Shown here one piece after another: positions 6,240-8,392 of a stretch of DNA of 8,392 nucleotides. The DNA is from an uncultured Mycoplasma sp. (GTDB taxonomy: Bacteria > Bacillota_I > Bacilli_A > RF39 > UBA660). Each line of letters opens with the position of its first letter. The stretch's first letter is position 1. The translations under genes and the position numbers were made by a program. Location of the stretch: positions 1-8,392 of the forward strand of contig CAJLUG010000034.1 of NCBI GenBank assembly GCA_905209745.1, written 5' to 3'. A model generated the notes under the pieces. It had not been told where the DNA came from and did not search any database. It saw only the letters and a program-made list of their open reading frames with translations.

Positions 6240-8392
6240 AAAGTTAATAAAAAGGGCATTCTTGATACTACTTATTTTAGTAGCGGGATTTGGAATTCAT
6301 CATGTTATGAGTTCTAGAGATACGGCAGAGGTTACTAGAAATGAAGCAAGAGAGAATTCTACTTCTTCTACTTGTGGTACAGCAAATCAAAAAGAATTAG
6401 AAACTTATTATAAGGCATCTAGTGATTTTGATATTGGTAATCATCGATTAACGATTAGTGTTCTTAATGGTACTTTTAGAGCAACGTCAGTCAGTGCAAC
6501 GCATGATACTACTTCTGGTTCAGCAGCTGTTAATTGGAATAGTATTTTAGCAACAGATCCTACTACTGCTGGTACCGTATCAGCTGATAGTCCATTAGTA
6601 TTAAATACAGTGGATGGAGCTAATGGTACTGTTACAATTCATTTCGTTTTAGCAGCAAGTGATGATCGTTGTACTGCTTATGATGAAGCACCAGTCAATG
6701 ATGATGGTGTTAAGGCAAATACTTATGAATTTGATGCCGTTGTTGAAATTAACTCTAACACAATACCAAGTTTAGAGAATACTAATTATAATGGTATTTG
6801 TGCAGTATTTAGAACTGGACAAGGATATGATCAATATGCTGATGTTTTAAAAGGAGAAGTAAGTAAGAGTGATATTGAAAAATATAATTATAATGCAGTA
6901 AGTGCTGAAGGTAAGAGTAATTATAATGACACGATGGCTTATTGTTTGACTCCTAGTGGTGTTACTTTTAACTATACGGAAAAACAAACTGCTTCTATGA
7001 TTGGTACTGCTATTTCTATTTGGAAGAAGATGGAGTCTGGTAGTAGTTCTAGTGGCAGTGGAGGATCTCCTGAGTTTTTACAAGCATTTAATGATACAAA
7101 ACAAAAAGCATTAGCACGTGGACATGATTATTCTAGTTTAGTAAAAGATGGTTCTATTGATGATACAAGATTTGGTCATACTTGTGACTGGAAGTTAAAA
7201 GCTACTGGTACTACAGGTGATGAGTATTATGTAAATAAAGATTATTACTATGCAAAAGAAGAAGAAAGTACTAATGTAAATTATACTTATAATTATACTT
7301 CTGGTAATAAAGAAACTGTATCTGGTGGATCATGTGTTAGAACTTGTGAAGAAGCAGTTGTTGTGGAATATGGACCTCCAGTTGCATCTAAAGCGGGACT
7401 TTGTTTTGAATATAAAGTAAAAGTTACTTCTCGTGTTGTATGTAATGCAGCTAATAAGATTTCTCCTCCTACAACACCTCAAGTATGTACACCAGTTCCA
7501 TATTGTAATAACTTCCCAGGACTTGTTAATGACGCAGGACCTAGTGAAGAGTTTGATCAATGTATTCAAGAGTGTGATGGTGGAAAATACGGACAAGAAT
7601 GTAGTAATAAATGTTATCAAGAAGTTTATGGTGATGAAGAAGAAAGTGAGTCTACATCTTTAGGAGTAAGTTATGAAGGTAAGATTACTGCTAGTAGGAT
7701 GAGTAATGCTTTCCCAGGATACGCTGGAAGATATGAATGGAATGCTTCTATAGGTAGAATAGTATGGAGGCCATCTGGTAGACGTGACACTTATGGTCGT
7801 TGGTATCAAGAAAATAAGGATGCGGTAGTTCGAGCTACTCATGGAAATTATCTAATGGGTTGGGGAGTATTCCCTGATATGGGTATTGCCCAAGAAGGAT
7901 TTAGACGTCAGATTTATACTACAGGTCCATGTAAACAAGATTGTCGTTGGATTGGATGTAGTAATAATCAATATTGGAATGCTGAAGATGCCGCTGATGA
8001 TACTATTAGAAACTGGCAAATTTATGAAGATGCTGTAGCGTCATGTAATGCAAGTGCTAGTTGTACTAGTAAGACAGCATACTTTACTATTAGTGTTGAT
8101 TATACACATGATGTTGATGGTAAAGAAGTAGAAGAGACTGTAGAATTCCCAGTAGATACTTCAAATAATCAAGCAACGTTACCAAGTTTAGGTGAAAGTC
8201 AAGGTAATACTACGGTTTCAGGTGAAGATATTTTCTTAAGTGATTATGAAGATTATAAAGGATACGATGGATGCTATGTAAGTGGGGATGCTAGAAATTG
8301 GTATCAAGCTGAGTGGAGTTTCCCAGGTACATGGATTAATAATAAGACTGGTGAAATTACTTATAAACAGCCAGGTAATGAAGATGCATGGC
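6226..8392 (+). CDS. Large Cys-rich exported protein, 3'-partial, putative sortase substrate
   Basis: ATG at 6226 lies within the last codons of the sortase gene and follows GGGGA (6216-6220) with a 5-nt spacer. The 14-nt overlap implies translational coupling. The frame stays open through 722 codons to the window edge, so the C-terminus, where a sorting signal would be, is not visible. Residues 1-28 form a signal peptide or anchor (MKKHKKLIKR, then AFLILLILVAGFG). No known domain is recognised. Beta-rich N-terminal stretches (about 65-180) are followed by a Ser/Gly linker at 271-281 and a Cys-rich region. There are 21 Cys in 722 residues, many spaced CxxxC (370/374, 446/450, 459/463, 569/573 with 578). 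A short aromatic motif recurs at about 493-518 and 697-717. Operon position after a sortase suggests a cell-wall or pilus-like substrate; this is inference. Confidence 0.85.
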   Translation, partial: MKKHKKLIKRAFLILLILVAGFGIHHVMSSRDTAEVTRNEARENSTSSTCGTANQKELETYYKASSDFDIGNHRLTISVLNGTFRATSVSATHDTTSGSAAVNWNSILATDPTTAGTVSADSPLVLNTVDGANGTVTIHFVLAASDDRCTAYDEAPVNDDGVKANTYEFDAVVEINSNTIPSLENTNYNGICAVFRTGQGYDQYADVLKGEVSKSDIEKYNYNAVSAEGKSNYNDTMAYCLTPSGVTFNYTEKQTASMIGTAISIWKKMESGSSSSGSGGSPEFLQAFNDTKQKALARGHDYSSLVKDGSIDDTRFGHTCDWKLKATGTTGDEYYVNKDYYYAKEEESTNVNYTYNYTSGNKETVSGGSCVRTCEEAVVVEYGPPVASKAGLCFEYKVKVTSRVVCNAANKISPPTTPQVCTPVPYCNNFPGLVNDAGPSEEFDQCIQECDGGKYGQECSNKCYQEVYGDEEESESTSLGVSYEGKITASRMSNAFPGYAGRYEWNASIGRIVWRPSGRRDTYGRWYQENKDAVVRATHGNYLMGWGVFPDMGIAQEGFRRQIYTTGPCKQDCRWIGCSNNQYWNAEDAADDTIRNWQIYEDAVASCNASASCTSKTAYFTISVDYTHDVDGKEVEETVEFPVDTSNNQATLPSLGESQGNTTVSGEDIFLSDYEDYKGYDGCYVSGDARNWYQAEWSFPGTWINNKTGEITYKQPGNEDAW
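7702..7779 (+). repeat. FPG-W-SG-I-W-P motif, copy 1
   Basis: Residues 493-518 of the last gene: FPG (496-498), W505, N506, SIGRI, W514, RP and G518. Copy 2 about 200 residues later keeps the same order of FPG, Trp, Asn, Gly-x-Ile, aromatic, basic and Pro-Gly. A nearby WYQ also recurs. Diverged repeat of unknown function. Confidence 0.4.
8314..8376 (+). repeat. FPG-W-TG-I-Y-P motif, copy 2
   Basis: Residues 697-717 of the last gene: WSFPG, W703, INNKTGEITY (704-713), K714 and PG (716-717). It is shorter than copy 1 by four residues after FPG. Further copies may lie beyond the window edge. Confidence 0.4.

Noticed and set aside
7330..7842. Minus-strand and alternate-frame open frames inside the last gene
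   Set aside because: They lie wholly within a long continuous coding frame with coherent protein features; they show no domain and low-complexity composition.

Overview
This AT-rich window uses the standard genetic code (TAA/TAG stops, TGG for Trp) and carries a class B-like sortase and several membrane-tethered extracellular proteins. Everything is on the + strand. This suggests a Gram-positive host, most likely an uncultured gut Firmicutes/Bacilli lineage. The lineage is inferred from style alone, because there is no rRNA or other phylogenetic marker. No tRNA, rRNA, CRISPR array, transposase, integrase or reverse transcriptase is visible.

Layout: (1) 1-1949 is the 3' part of a large surface protein whose start lies upstream of the window. 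It has an InlB-type B repeat, a tandem pair of Cys-paired repeats and a C-terminal DUF6273/C-type-lectin-like module. (2) 1950-2044 is a short intergenic stretch with a strong intrinsic terminator and then an extended -10 promoter. (3) 2045 to the right edge is a tightly packed four-gene operon: a five-TM protein with a DUF4352-like exterior (2045-3601), a membrane-anchored DUF5011 plus double DUF6273-like protein (3612-5420), a class B sortase (5436-6239) and a very Cys-rich exported protein that is still open at the window end (6226-8392). Gene spacings are 10 nt, 15 nt and a 14-nt overlap.

The most striking signal is in the first gene. About 114 bp near its 3' end (about 1757-1870) is GC-rich (about 54% by hand count) and roughly half its codons end in C, while both flanks are AT-rich with almost no C-ending codons. 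The C-ending codons (TTC, GAC, AGC, ACC, TAC, ATC, TCC, AAC, GGC, GTC) are the set produced when AAC codons are randomised at both adenines. The segment ends at a conserved GVRPA motif in a C-terminal ligand-binding-type module. This is the expected appearance of the variable region of a diversity-generating retroelement (DGR). The reverse transcriptase and template repeat are not in this window, so the DGR would have to act from elsewhere in the genome. Two homologous modules in the gene at 3612-5420 keep the GVR...GxGTxxxPY tail but lack the codon signature, and so serve as static internal controls.

Inferred picture: a cell-surface assembly locus (sortase, membrane partners and a Cys-rich putative substrate) next to a hypervariable surface binding protein of the same domain family.
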